Below, in pieces: positions 36,701-48,480 of a stretch of DNA of 64,000 nt (its first letter is position 1; each line of letters opens with the position of its first letter). Under the pieces are notes generated by a model, which did no database searches, had not been told where the DNA came from, and saw nothing but the letters and a program-made list of their open reading frames with translations. Where the stretch lies: NCBI GenBank assembly GCA_964057225.1, contig OZ059895.1, forward strand, positions 6,014,001 to 6,078,000, read 5' to 3'. Source of the DNA: Auanema rhodensis. Lineage: Eukaryota > Nematoda > Chromadorea > Rhabditida > Rhabditidae. Both the position numbers and the translations under genes were made by a program.

Positions 36701-39700
36701 TTGGTGAATCATAGTAAATTGATTGTTACTAATATCGAGTTCCTATAATTTTTGTTTTGAACAATAATTGTTTTTTTTCTTACCTTTAAGTTCGGAAGTT
36801 CCTTTATTACTGATATGGGTATCTGGCTAAGAGAATTGCCTGACACATTAAGAGATGTGATTTGATCAAAAATAGGTGGATATCTTGTTGGTAAACTGAG
36901 TAAACCGTTATAAGCTAAATGTAGCTTTTGTAGTGCCATTAGACTAGCAGTTGTGTGGTATTCAAAGCCTACGATTTTATGGATGAAATATTATCAACTA
37001 GATCGTATTACCTTCTATATAATTTCCTGAGATGTCAAGTTCTTCGATGCTTTCTTCAGCATGGCCAAGCCATGTTGAATTAAAAACATTCAAATGATTG
37101 AAACTTACATCCAAATACAACAAGTTGCACTTGACAAATGCTTCAGGGCTAAACGGACGTTTGACGGTGCCAAGCAAGTTATGTGACAAGGTTAGATGAC
37201 TTATATTGTTGCCACAGAAAGCGCAGTGTCCAACCTGTCAGAGTGAGCATTAGGTATTCATTCAATTTTTGAGAAAGCTAGTGAACATACCTCATGAATC
37301 TCATTTCCGCCTAGATTTAAAGTGGTCAGACGATTGAGTGGATTGATTTGATCTGAAGGCACTTCTTTTAGCCCGTTTCCAAACAGTCCCAATTGCTCAA
37401 GTCCTGGGAGTTTAAACAGCGCTAAATCTGCAATCTGTCGCTTCACATTGCAGTTGTTTAGTTGGAGATCCCGTAGAGTGGACACGTCTCCGAATAACTG
37501 ATTCATCTAAATAGAGTTGTCTCGGAATTGAAAAGAGCGTTATGTTCGGATTTATGACTCAGAAAGAGACGTGGAATGTATTCTTATAGAATTGTAAATG
37601 ACAAATCAATGGAAACAACAGAAAAAGAGTGTGGGAGTGTATAACATACCTGTTGCACGGAAATATGATTTCCATCCAAGCGTAACGCTTTCAAGTTACG
37701 TAATCCTCGTAACAAATTTGAAGATAATTCAGTAATATTGTTATATGCCAATGAGAGGGAAGTTAGCATAGGAAGATGTGTGAATACACCCGTAGGTAGA
37801 ATACTTAGTTGATTATGACTGAGGTCAAGATGCTTTAATTTTGGAAGACCTCCAAAATTACTGATTGTAGCATGTTCAATACTGTTTGAGCCCAAATCTA
37901 ATACTTCTAAATTGGGTAAGCTCATTGTACGACTCATAGCTGGTAGCTGGCAGTTGTTTAGACGAAGCTGACGCAAATTCCTGAGTTTGTTGAAGTTATC
38001 ATTCCAACGGAAGTTGTTAGGTTGTTTTCCTGGTGGAGCTTGTATGGATAAGCTTCTGATTTGGTTAGCTGGTAACCTTGACAGAATATAGGCCAATTTA
38101 GCATCATTAACATTTCCGTGATGACAATAGATGGAAAAAAATGGTGATAAGCCAGATGAGCTGGAGCCATTTATACTAGATGGTAGTTGATCACATTCAC
38201 ATTCGTATGGACATTGCAATCCGGATATGCTATTAGATAAACAGTTCGCATAGAATGAGAATAGTAGAAATAATAGAGAGAATATTAGTACGTGCATTAT
38301 CTTGATGTGAATGATAAGATAAATAGATTAATTAGATTGTAGAAATAATTATAAACTTAATTTGTCAGGCTGACTGACACCCTCTATCTTAAGGAATAAG
38401 TTGAGTGAATCTGGCAATGCCTTAGACTGCTTGCTGCTACTCTGAGCTGGGCCACATAGCGAAGGGGCGGGATTTGTCAAAATACTGCCTGGGAGAAGGG
38501 GGTGGAGGGGAAGTAGACGAATGGGGGGCACCATAGACAGGATAGAAGCCGTGTTCTAGCACTGGTGGTAACTGCTGTTTTGCCTAGGATCTTGTATCTG
38601 AAGATGATGCATGTAAGAAAATATTCTACACAGGATGATACTGACCAGACACCTAAGACGGTTAGTAAGCTAAAACCAGATGGTATTAAGTCTGCAACCC
38701 AACTGAGTTAAGCCTGTCATATAAAGAGAAATATTTTTATTTAAAATTACTTGGATTCGACTATTTTGAAATACATATTGTGGAATGTCTTATTTGTGTC
38801 AAACTATAGACAAAGCAGCTATCGTTTGCAAATGCAATCAAGCATTTGTGCATTGTGTTGCTTGACAGTCATTCAGCTTATGCTGTGTGGATGACCTTCT
38901 TCCACATGATGATTCCGTAAAGAAGAACAGAATGATATAAACAGGCACACAGGATTGTATATTATCTTTCTACCGTCAACTAATGACGTGAACGACAGGC
39001 GTTTTCATCTTTGCTAGCCTTTCTGTCGCGACTATTTATTTTTTTATAATAGATAGTTCCGTAATATAACAAAATTGTTATTTTTTCGACTAAAATATCC
39101 GAAGATGTTCAAGTTGTTGTAAAATTTCATGTACATTATGATTCAAACTATAATAAAGCCGACATATACCCAGCTTATCGTTTACTCATATCTGAACCGC
39201 TAGTTGCGCCTTACTATTAATCTATATGACCCCAGAGACTGAATGCTAATCCTCTGATATTGCGTGTGAGTCTGAATGCTGGTTCAGTTTGGTAAAGGGC
39301 AATGCTGACCATTCTATGTCGGGTGGCTATATGAAAGCAACACTCTGAGTGTGATTCTGGTAGCTAACGGCGGTGATACTATAGTAGGTTTATGGTATAA
39401 TTTCTCATTAACATAGGATTAGGAGATTACTCATAAATGCCACACATCAACAGCTTTCGCAAGATATTGGGGTTGTGGTTTGACTTGTCTTATCCTGCTT
39501 GTCGAGCTACATGATGTGTTATTATAAATGAGAGCCTTCTGCTAGCTTGGTCAGGTTCATGCAAATGGGCTGATCCTCTTAAGTATATATGTATTGCTGG
39601 TTGTGTGCAGCCGCCTGACGGTTTGAGACGATGATAAATCGAACAGGACCGTCGGATTAGCAATAGGAAAGCTGTTGCTTGTTTAGGTACTAATGAAATG

Positions 39701-41737
39701 CGAAATTTGCTAATCCATCAAGTTTCATAGCTTTTGCCTCTTCGGAACTAAGCTGATCGAGGTTAGTGATGATACTGGTGGGACCGCATACAGATGTCGG
39801 TTTCAGATTCTGAGATCACTGAATATTTTGAATATTCCATTCGCCATGGGATAAAAGCATCTTAGTATCGGCTTTTCGATCATTGTCCTATACTCTCAAT
39901 TAAACAGTCTGACGACTATATATGGTCGTATATATGGATCAACTAGGGTATAGAGGCGCGAGTGAGAGCCGTATTTCTTTCGTGGTCACATCACCAGGTC
40001 ATATTGTCACAAATGACAATTGGGTTGTTAATGAGCGAGATTGGAGTGGCCATAGTCATCTATCACGATCTCTTAAAGTCGACAGATGATGCGTCGAAAG
40101 CAGATAGCCGACGGCATCAACGCAAGCTCCATCTCTTAAGGCTGTTTGGTTTTAAGCTGTTCTCGGAAATCTTCACCCAGAAAGAGAACACGATAAATAG
40201 AATAAGAGAAGGAAACAGAGATTGAAAGAGACCCTGTGTCCCTTTTCCTTCCGGAACTTGTGATCTCGTCATGTGTTCTATATACTGCTTATAGTCTAGG
40301 TCTTAGGTTCGCCTGAAGAGCTCATGCTCATTATCATCTTCGCTGACATGCATGATTCATCTGGTCTTCCTTACAAGGCAAACACGTTCATGGCTCATTT
40401 GACTGGTTCATTAGTACGTGTTTCCGTCATTAAGGATCAGTCGAGAACAAACACTTGAAAGAGATCCGTCTAATTAATGATTGACTTGGCCCACCCGTGC
40501 TGTTGTAGCTCTCTATTTCGCATCTCCAATGTGAATATAATTCGGTCAAAAACGAGGCTTTTCCTCGGATAACTCAATGACTCGTTATCCAGATCTCACT
40601 CATTTGTGGCGTTGTCCTACTATCTGTCTGTCATTGGGTTCATAAGTGAAAGGAATAAAATAACATGATGACATAGGGATCTCTTGATCTGCAAGGGACT
40701 GCTGCTGGATCACTCTTATATCCACTTGACATCGAATCGAACACCTGTCCGTGTTGGAAAACGCGTAGCTCACGCACAATCTGGTCAATATCCTAATGTA
40801 ATATAAGTAAACGTAATCATATTTGCTCCATTCGACTAACAAGCAACTACAAGAAGATCTCGATTGAGGTACATTTCACGAGATAACGAGTAAAATAAGC
40901 TGCCCAAAACGCAACGTTTGGAATCCGCTAACAAAGTTAGATGGCGAAACATGCGCCTTAATAAGCAATAACTGACAGATTTTAGGCTTCGTTAGCAAGA
41001 TAGATATCTGCTTTGTCAACTCGTAGCAACTGTTTTTCTGTTCTATAATGAAATGTTTGATGAGAAATATTGAGAAACGAAACTAATTTTACCAAGCAAT
41101 ATATAATTTGCTATCTGTTGATCTATATAATATGAATGTAAATATTCAATTTATTTCTATTTTAGGATATTCTGTTCAATATACGAACTAAAAGAGTGAT
41201 GAAGGTCGTTTTACACACGAATCTACCAGGCCACTACGATTTCGGAATGTAAGATTTTCTTTTATTGTTAACCACTTGCTCCATACTTAAAGCATGCCCC
41301 TTTTTCTTCTTAAGAGATGCATGTCAATTCATTACTAAAGAAAGAGCAGAGAATAGAAGCTTTGCAATCAATTTCTCTTTTAGGTACTCCCGGAGCTTCT
41401 TCAAGATCATCAACAATGATGAAGTAAAGGAAGTGACAAACCAGTCAAAAGTAAGTAATTGTATGTGCAATCAACCTTATTTGACGCATTTTTTTTAGTT
41501 TTCTGATATAAGCTCATTGTTCAACGATGATACATGCTCAAAACAGATAGCCCCTGTCGTTCTCAGGACAAGAGACGAGTCGGACCCCTTCACCCCAACG
41601 TATTTATATGGAACATCCAACATGATCATAGAGGTTTATTCACAGTTACGAAAAGCAAATTAACAATGTGATTATAGGTAATGGACAATGAATATATTGC
41701 TTCAGTAACATTCTACGACCCTAGCTGTACTGAGTAA
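33771..41737 (+). CDS. PHAF1: PHAF1 / UPF0183 (C16orf70) family protein
   Basis: PHAF1 acts on the phagophore/autophagosome membrane together with BCAS3 in mammals. Fifteen exons join in frame: 33771-33809, 33890-33955, 33999-34061, 34108-34191, 34238-34281, 34326-34405, 34461-34546, 34593-34690, 34755-34864, 35103-35173, 35245-35388, 41166-41248, 41384-41450, 41499-41633 and 41678-41737, giving 409 residues (human about 422). Signatures are LEFEVIPEKGL, IEFTLGMPINQ, LDQCFGSTVPGVYDEQQKLY, GAPSKVFYKSEDKMSIH, FFFNYFSMG, then after the long intron DILFNIRTKRVMKVVLHTNL, PGHYDF and EVMDNEYIASVTFYD. Family order is kept across the 5777-base intron 35389-41165. That intron contains a complete gene on the opposite strand. 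The start follows TTTTCAG closely. Confidence 0.93.
36041..38297 (-). CDS. leucine-rich-repeat single-pass membrane protein, nested in PHAF1 intron
   Basis: The start at 38297 gives a signal peptide (MHVLIFSLLFLLFSFYANC). A Cys cluster (CPYECECD) resembling an LRRNT cap follows, then about 12 leucine-rich repeats such as LEVLDLGSNSIEH, LKHLDLSHNQLSILP, LTSLSLAYNNITEL, LTTLNLGGNEIHEV, LLYLDVSFNHLNVF and IEELDISGNYIEG. An LRRCT-type cap (NPWDCTCSIKRI...C) leads to the membrane segment ILLAGILITAMTLTVLLFCL (about 36230-36290). The cytoplasmic tail is Ser/Pro-rich (PPLPPPPAKF) and ends CDVSYFGI with the stop at 36041. There is no Ig or FNIII domain, so it is an LRR-only adhesion or receptor-like protein as found in C. 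elegans epithelia and neurons; the exact orthologue is not recognised. The Pro-rich tail could bind SH3 or WW domains. Confidence 0.88.
38298..41165. other. remaining part of the PHAF1 intron, upstream of the LRR gene
   Basis: It holds the presumed promoter and 5' UTR of the LRR gene. Frames such as 38349-38534 (-) and 39962-40225 (+) show no recognisable motif. I tried and failed to find tRNA, 5S or SL RNA in it. Its base composition is less AT-rich than that of the 24751-28409 spacer. Confidence 0.45.
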
Positions 41738-41952
41738 GAAGTAACTTTGAATAATCATTTTGTATAAAAGATTAACCTGTATGTAGCGGAGCTGTATGTG
41801 TATGTATGTAGCTTGAAGCTGGATTTCTGATAAATTGAAATAAACTCGTAATATGTATATATATATATATATAGGAAAAAAATTAGTGAAATGCTTGAAT
41901 AGGAAAGAAATGACTATGAAGGTACTACAGTAACAATGAAAAAGAATGAATG
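41738..41952. other. convergent 3' region of PHAF1 and FCP1
   Basis: A 215-base gap containing a short (TA)n run at about 41855-41872 and presumably both 3' UTRs. Confidence 0.5.
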
Positions 41953-44228
41953 TTAACCTTCGGAAATTTGACGCTCTATTAAAGCAGCCATATCGTCATC
42001 TTCGTCATCTTCATCCTCTTCATCATCGATGTCATTTTCGTCAATATCACCGTCAAGACTGACATCATCTTCACCGTCCGCAGTTTTAGCTTCCATTTCA
42101 TCATCATCATCATCATCCACCTCCTCGTCTTCCATTTCTCCATTTTTATCTTCCATATCATCATCGGGAGAGGATGAAGAATCGGAACCACTGTCGTCAC
42201 TCTCGTCCGACAAAGCTTCATCAACCTCATGTGCCATATCCATCATCACTTCTTTGCGCATAGGCTCAATGCTAGCAAGTTCGGGAACAACTAGTTGGTT
42301 AGATTGAGAGGGTTTATCAGACGAAGATTCCATGGTAAGTTCGAACTCACTTTCGTCAGCCTGAAATATGTAATTTATTGTTTATATAAATATGGTATAT
42401 ATAGCATACTCTGATCCAATTTTCGACACAACTCTGAAGCCAGCCGGGTTTAACAATAGGAATTCCTTTTTTATGAGCTTGATGAACTTTACTGCAATCG
42501 GTAGTATTTGAGAATATCAATTACAAGATCAATAACATACTCAGTACCCCATCTGGCAGCAATCACGTGCGTTGTTTGATCGGTCACAGTTTTTTCCACC
42601 TATTAGCAACAGTACATGGAAAATTTAGAAATTTAAATATACCTTGGCTCCAAAACGAATACACAGACGGTAAATTTCTGATTTTTCGAGTTCCATGCCT
42701 AAAGGAACTACTCCTGACAGCACAATAACCAGATGTCGCAAAACCTGTTGCCGAAGCCATTCGATTATAACCTTGAAAATATTTTTTTTGGTAAATAACA
42801 ATAATGCTGAGAAACACTCAAATCACACTCACTTTCACGTCCTTGATTTCGCCCGTTTTGTCATAATGTGAGTAGAAACAGGCGTGCACCTGTGTCAAGA
42901 TCTGCTCAATTTTTTCCAAAATGGAATCATTCTCAGTATTCCCACCTGGAAATGGGAAAATGTTAAAATTTCTCAAAATAATAAACAGTACCATCATCTG
43001 CGAATCTACTATCCTCATTACTACCCGCAGGCGAATTGATATCACCTACCTCGTTGAAGAATCGATACGGTTTTACCTTTACCACTATTAATTATTATCA
43101 TATTTCAGGTTCTACTGACCTGGATCAAAGCTTCGGAATATTGCCAAACGTCTGGTCGGTCATCAATAATGGCAATCATTTGATCTCCATTGGGAAAAAG
43201 TGCTTTCAAATTGCGTGTTTTGTGGCAAGATGAGAGCAGTTCCTCTCGAGACAACACGCGTTCCCGAAAGAATATCCCCTTGGGGTCGAGAAGCTGAAAG
43301 AATGTAGAATATTAAATGAAAGAAGGCTAGAACAGCACCTTTGCAATCATATGTGCATACTGCCGTTGTCCATATGTAACAATATGCATTTCATACAATT
43401 TGCTCATGTTTTGTAGAAACTCTCTTGTATAAGGACGAAGCTTAGTGTGATATTCGCCTCTATATATATTATAACGGAAGGTGTCAGGCTGAAAAGAGAA
43501 CTACAATATATGTAATAATAAATTGTTTACAGTCATCTGATTTGCAGCAACTTGACCATTTGTAGTATGAATAACAGTTTGATCTAAATCAACAAGCAAA
43601 ACTAATTTTCTAGTTGATATAAGATTATCTTGATCTTGACTCCCAATTTCTTTGGCTAACTAAACTAGCGTGTTCTTTTATTGGTACTGTTCATAACAAC
43701 AAACTTTACTAGAAACAATCAGTTCAGGGACATGATGAATCATGGAAACATTAGCTTCCGATGATTCAATTCGTTGACCAGCTCTACCATCTTTTCTGAA
43801 TGTATCATCAAACTAAGCAAAAAAAAGCACTTCACGTACTCTCTTAGATCTTTACCACAAGTAGCACAAAGATCTTTAATAACAATGGCATGTGAGCAAT
43901 CAACTATTCTAGCAATAAGTTCCCCCTAAAAAGAAAAAAGAAACTTCCCAAAAAAAACAATTTTTACCTTTTTCAATACAAAATTTTTTTTGACTCTTGG
44001 GTCAAATTCAACAACACCTTCTTGATCCACCTTCACTTTAACACTTTCTTCAATACCCTCTTCTCTATATTCGAGGATAATCTGGAAATTCAATGTATGG
44101 ACAGACTTAAAAGAAACACTTACAGTGTCTTTTTGAACGTAACTTCCATTGGCTGTTTTCCTACTCAAAACAGTCCCACTCTTCTCAGAGGGATATAAAA
44201 TTTCCATAAATTCTGAACGTTTTTCCAT
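41953..44228 (-). CDS. fcp-1: RNA polymerase II CTD phosphatase FCP1
   Basis: FCP1 removes phosphate from the C-terminal domain of RNA polymerase II so the enzyme can be recycled. The start at 44228 gives MEKRSEFMEILYPSE. The catalytic FCPH domain has KLVLLVDLDQTVIHTTNGQV (43550-43620) with the DLDQT nucleophile motif, then RPYTREFLQ, YEMHIVTYGQRQYA, LDPKGIFFRERV and the downstream motif IIDDRPDVW. A BRCT domain follows (about 42430-42840; VIAARWGTEKVHQAHKKGIP, GWLQSCVENW). The C-terminus is a long Asp/Glu/Ser tail ending LIERQISEG, as in FCP1 proteins that contact TFIIF. It lies 126 bases downstream of RBBP6 on the same strand, which suggests an operon. Confidence 0.95.
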
Positions 44229-44354
44229 ATAAAACACGACTCGTTTTCAGAATAAATAGAAATAGGTAAAAACCGCACATATATCATAACGCATATAGAA
44301 AATAGAGATTTATTGATATAAAACAAAACAAGAACAACCAGTATAAATAATTAA
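44229..44354 (-). other. RBBP6-FCP1 intercistronic gap
   Basis: 126 bases with AATAAA on the minus strand (44309-44314) and a pyrimidine-rich stretch. A splice-acceptor-like AG at 44240-44241 stands 12 bases before the FCP1 ATG. This is the typical arrangement of 3' end formation followed by spliced-leader addition. Confidence 0.6.
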
Positions 44355-47300
44355 TTAAATTTTAAGGGTAATTTTTTTCCTTAGCAGCATTTCCGCAGGA
44401 GGAGGCGAAAACGTCTCTCGAATCCTTTTCTCATTTATGACAACCTCAACAAAACAAGATTATTGAAAAACTGAATAAATACTAGTTTACCTTACCCCGT
44501 TTTCGTTCAGAGGTATGAATATGATCACTGTCATCTTGCTTCTTATGCTTTATATCTCTGTCATCTCTTCGCTCTTTGTCATCGCGACGATCCCTCTCAT
44601 CTTTACGTTCTTTATCATCTCGACGATCCTTTTCCTCCTTACGTTCTTCACGTCGACTCTTTTCTTCACGTCGACCCTTTTCTTCACGTCGACTCTTTTC
44701 TTCACGTCGATCTTTTTCTTCACGTCGATCCTTTTCTTCACGTCGATCCTTTTCTTCACGTCGATCTTTTTCTTCACGTCGATCCTTTTCTTCACGTCGA
44801 TCCTTTTCTTCACGTCGATCCTTTTCTTCTCGTCGATCCTTTTCTTCTCGTCGATCCCTCTCTTCTTTTTTATCTTTCTCATCACGTTGATCCCTCTCTT
44901 CTTTTTTATCTTTCTTATTATTATCATCTTCTTTCTTTTGTGGCTTTTCATTCTTAGAATCAACTGGTTGTTCTTTCTCATCAACTTTCAACGATTTTTT
45001 TTCTTTCTTCAACCGCTTCCTTTCCTGAAACAAAACATTCTATATTAGTCAATACAAACTCTTTAGGAATACTTTTCTTTCTTCTTCAGTTTCTTCCTCA
45101 TGTTTTTTTTTATGACTCTTCTTCTTCTTGTGCTTCTTTTTATCTCTATCACGTTCACGGGATTGGGATCGATGCTTTCTGAGAAAAAACAATATAAAAT
45201 AATTAGAGTTTAATAATTCACTTATGCTTATGCTTTTTATTCTTCTTCTGCTTTTTATCTTCCTTATCATCATCATCTTCATCGCAATCTTTCGTGTTTT
45301 CTCCGGGAGTTCCAGGATCACTATCTTCCTTTGACGAAGAAGCGACAGCATTCAACTCTTCATCAGTCTTATCTACTTCTTTGTCAGAGAATACCTCCGA
45401 TGGCTTTTCATCCTCAGCCTGAGGTTCTTCCATTTCGATATCAGCTGATTCGTCGTTCTTCAAACAATATTCACTATTATAAAGATTAAAGCCCAACTAA
45501 CCGTGTCCATCTCGTTATGAGAGTCCTCATCACTTTTAATTTTATTCATTTCACCACAATCTTTTAGTACATTATCAATATCAGCTTCATCATATTCTTC
45601 TTCAACTGATTGGATTTTCTTTTCTTTTTGAGGTTGCTTCTCAGAATCCGAGCGATCACCGGTTTTCTTCTTTTTGTACTCTCTTCTACTGTCACTACTT
45701 TCTCGCTCACGTGACTATAAAATTGTTGATTATAAGTAAAAATCAATTTTGGTTTACCGAATATCTCCGATAAGAACTGGAATGTGATGTTCTTCCCCTA
45801 TCTCTAGAATCCCTAAAAATTTCATTCAGAGTTATATAAATATATTGCTCACCTATCATCATAACGACTAGAAGATTTCCATCTATCGTCTTTCTTGCGA
45901 TCTCTATCCCTATCACGATCCCGATCCCTGTCTCTGTCCCTGTCTCGGTCCCTGTCTCTATCACGGTCTCTGGCACTTCGTACGTAACGCTTATCATCTC
46001 TACTGGATTTATCACGACGACGTCTTCGATCAGGAGAAGAGTCAGAAGAACGAGATCTACTTCTATAAAAAACAAAATTTTCTTGAAAATATCATCACCT
46101 CACCTTTTGCGTGTTCTATTTCTATCTTTATCTCTGCCATCATTTCTAGCCAAAAATGCTTCCCAAGTCTCTAAAAATTGTGTACCCGTATTGACATTGT
46201 TAAGCATATGTGTAACATTTGAAGGCGGAGGGCGAGAAAACCTGAACAGTATTCATAAAATACATAATAACAAACGAAACATACATTGGATTCATGATAT
46301 TTTGTTGAACCGGTATACCTATTCCAGGAATTGGAGGAAGAACAGACATTACAGGTATGGGATTGCTCACACCAGGAGGACAGAGTGTGTCCGTGGTAAC
46401 ACCGGGAATTACAGGGGGTGGTTGATTAAACATTTGCTGAAAATGACACAAGTTACAAGAACATTACAAATAATACTCACAGGAATAACAGGAGCAGCCA
46501 CGACAGGAGCAGCTACGACAGTTGCCACAGGCTGTTGCATAATCAAATCTGTATTAGCACTAACAGTAATGGGTTGAACTTGTCGGCCATCAGTAATCTA
46601 TACAGAAACATTGAATTAGAAAACATAATAAAAAAGATAATATACCACGGTTGTGGGTATAACAGATTTGATAGAGGTTACAGGAATAGGAAGGGTTGTA
46701 GTTGCACCCGATTGTAATCCAATTCTAAAGAAAAATTCGTATTTTAAAAAAGTTTAACGTTTTCTCAAAAATACCTGATTCGAAGAGGATCATTAGTATC
46801 AGGGATTGAAGATACAGCGGGCACTACAGAAGGAATCACTGTAGTAGTAATAATAGGATTTGAAACAGGAATAGTAGGTTGAGAAACTATAGGAAGAGCA
46901 GTAGCAGTTGGAACAGATACAGGAAGGGACGTTGGAGTGCTTGGAGCAGGTGGAGTAGCAGCGGCAGAAGAAGAACTTGGAATATTGTTAAGCCAATTCT
47001 GAACTGCTTGTCGAACAGTTACATTCGGAACGATAGCATCAACAGAGAGCTAAAAAAATTAAATGGGGTAAATTAAAACTAAAAGAAAAGCAATTACTTG
47101 TTTTTGAGTACATGTAGGACCTGGACAAGTTCTCTCTCCCGTTTCTGAATAATTGTCGAAGCTTTGTTGAATGCAATAACTACAGAAAGAATAACCACAA
47201 CAAGTCGCCAATACAGCATCCTATACCACATTGAATTTAAAACTATATAAAAAGCTCAACAAAGTAACCTTCATAATATTTTTACATATTGGGCATATTA

Positions 47301-48480
47301 ATTCGGGAGGTACATCTCGTTCTTTTTGCTCTTTCAACTCTGTTTCCTTCTGTAATACACTTTCTCTTTCCGGTTGAAAAGGGTAACACACTTTTTTCAT
47401 TTGTCTAGCTCTCCAATGCATAATTGGTATTACACGCTTTCCTGAAGGATGAATCATGGCCAACGGATCATCGTCGGTTGTTTCCATTAACTCTTGAGAA
47501 GGAATTCCTGTCGTTCGCTTAGTATTTAACTGAAAAAAAACATCAGTTCGAACTTACCTTTTACGCTATGTAAAATTGAAATAAAATTCCCTCACCGTAA
47601 TATTAATTTTTTTATAATTAAGCAAAAACACAAGTGTGAGATAGGGCTTAATTTATCTATACATACCAACAATGCCACCAGGGCGAAAAATATCACAGCT
47701 TATTATACCCGTTATGTACCCATAATAAGATAACAATAAAAACAAAACAGATCTACAATTCAAATAACAAAAATTACCATAGGACAATTCTTGAACCAAT
47801 GGCCAGGTTGGTAGCAACGATTGCAAGTGTATGTTGGGGGAGGAGCACCGGCAAGTATTCTCGTAGAATTCTTCTGATAACTGAAGCAACGAACTTAGTA
47901 AAGTTGAACTATATGAGCAAATCTACTTCGAAGGACCGTATTTCTCTGAAGTCTGACTTTTGATATGCGCCAGTCGATCATCTTCCGACAATTTTTCAAA
48001 TTCATCCTAAATATTAAAATGAGTACAAATGCTAAATAAAATTGTTGACTAACTGTATTGATATGACCCACACCAGGTACAGCATCACCTCGTTCAGGTT
48101 TTGTAACCATACCCATATTTACACCTCTGGAAAACACTGCTAAAAAAAAACAAGAAAAAACAATAAACATACTGGACTTTTGGAAGCTTTTCAGCATCTT
48201 CTCTTGGTATTCGTTGAACAATAATTGAAGAATTCCTCGGAATTAAGTCTTCATCTGCATATTTCCTTTTAGTATGTGCATTCTGAAATGTAATATATAT
48301 TGTTAGAAATATTTAACGTTGTAAAGTTCATACCTCTAAAACTAAATCAAAAGCTTCGGCTTTGATATTTTCTTTTGAGCAAATTTCTCGTTTGAGTTCA
48401 TCTGCTCGTATATGCAGATCATTGAAATTTATAGTTTTATACTCCAAAGTTGCTCGAAACTTATAATGAACAGATGACAT
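44355..48480 (-). CDS. rbpl-1: RBBP6-like protein (DWNN, zinc knuckle, RING/U-box)
   Basis: RBBP6 is a nuclear E3 ubiquitin ligase that also activates pre-mRNA 3' end cleavage. The start at 48480 (MSSVHYKFRATLEYKTINF) opens the ubiquitin-like DWNN domain and directly follows CTTATTCAG. A CCHC zinc knuckle reads CNRCYQPGHWFKNC (47770-47830). The RING/U-box reads PPELICPICKNIMKDAVLA, then CCGYSFCSYCIQ and CPGPTC (47110-47310). A Pro/Val/Thr-rich middle follows, then a nuclear tail rich in RS, RD and KE repeats, including an Arg-Asp run near 45920 and tandem RREEKD repeats. The final exon ends AEMLLRKKITLKI with the stop at 44355. The domain order is that of full-length RBBP6. FCP1 follows 126 bases downstream. 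Confidence 0.95.
44640..44865 (-). repeat. 18-base coding tandem repeat (RREEKD)
   Basis: About twelve in-frame copies of an 18-base unit encode RREEKD in the charged tail of the RBBP6-like protein. Copies differ by single C/T changes. Being a multiple of three, the unit can expand or shrink without breaking the frame. Confidence 0.9.

Noticed and set aside
38349-38534. 61-codon minus-strand frame just upstream of the LRR gene, as a possible first exon
   Set aside because: The LRR gene already has its own signal peptide start at 38297, and no splice donor joins the two in frame.
39962-40225. 87-codon plus-strand frame in the PHAF1 intron
   Set aside because: No recognisable motif, no splice partner; probably chance.
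44515-45048. 177-residue plus-strand frame rich in Phe/Leu/Ser and two other long frames over the same stretch
   Set aside because: They are shadows of the RREEKD repeat of RBBP6 and have no independent support.
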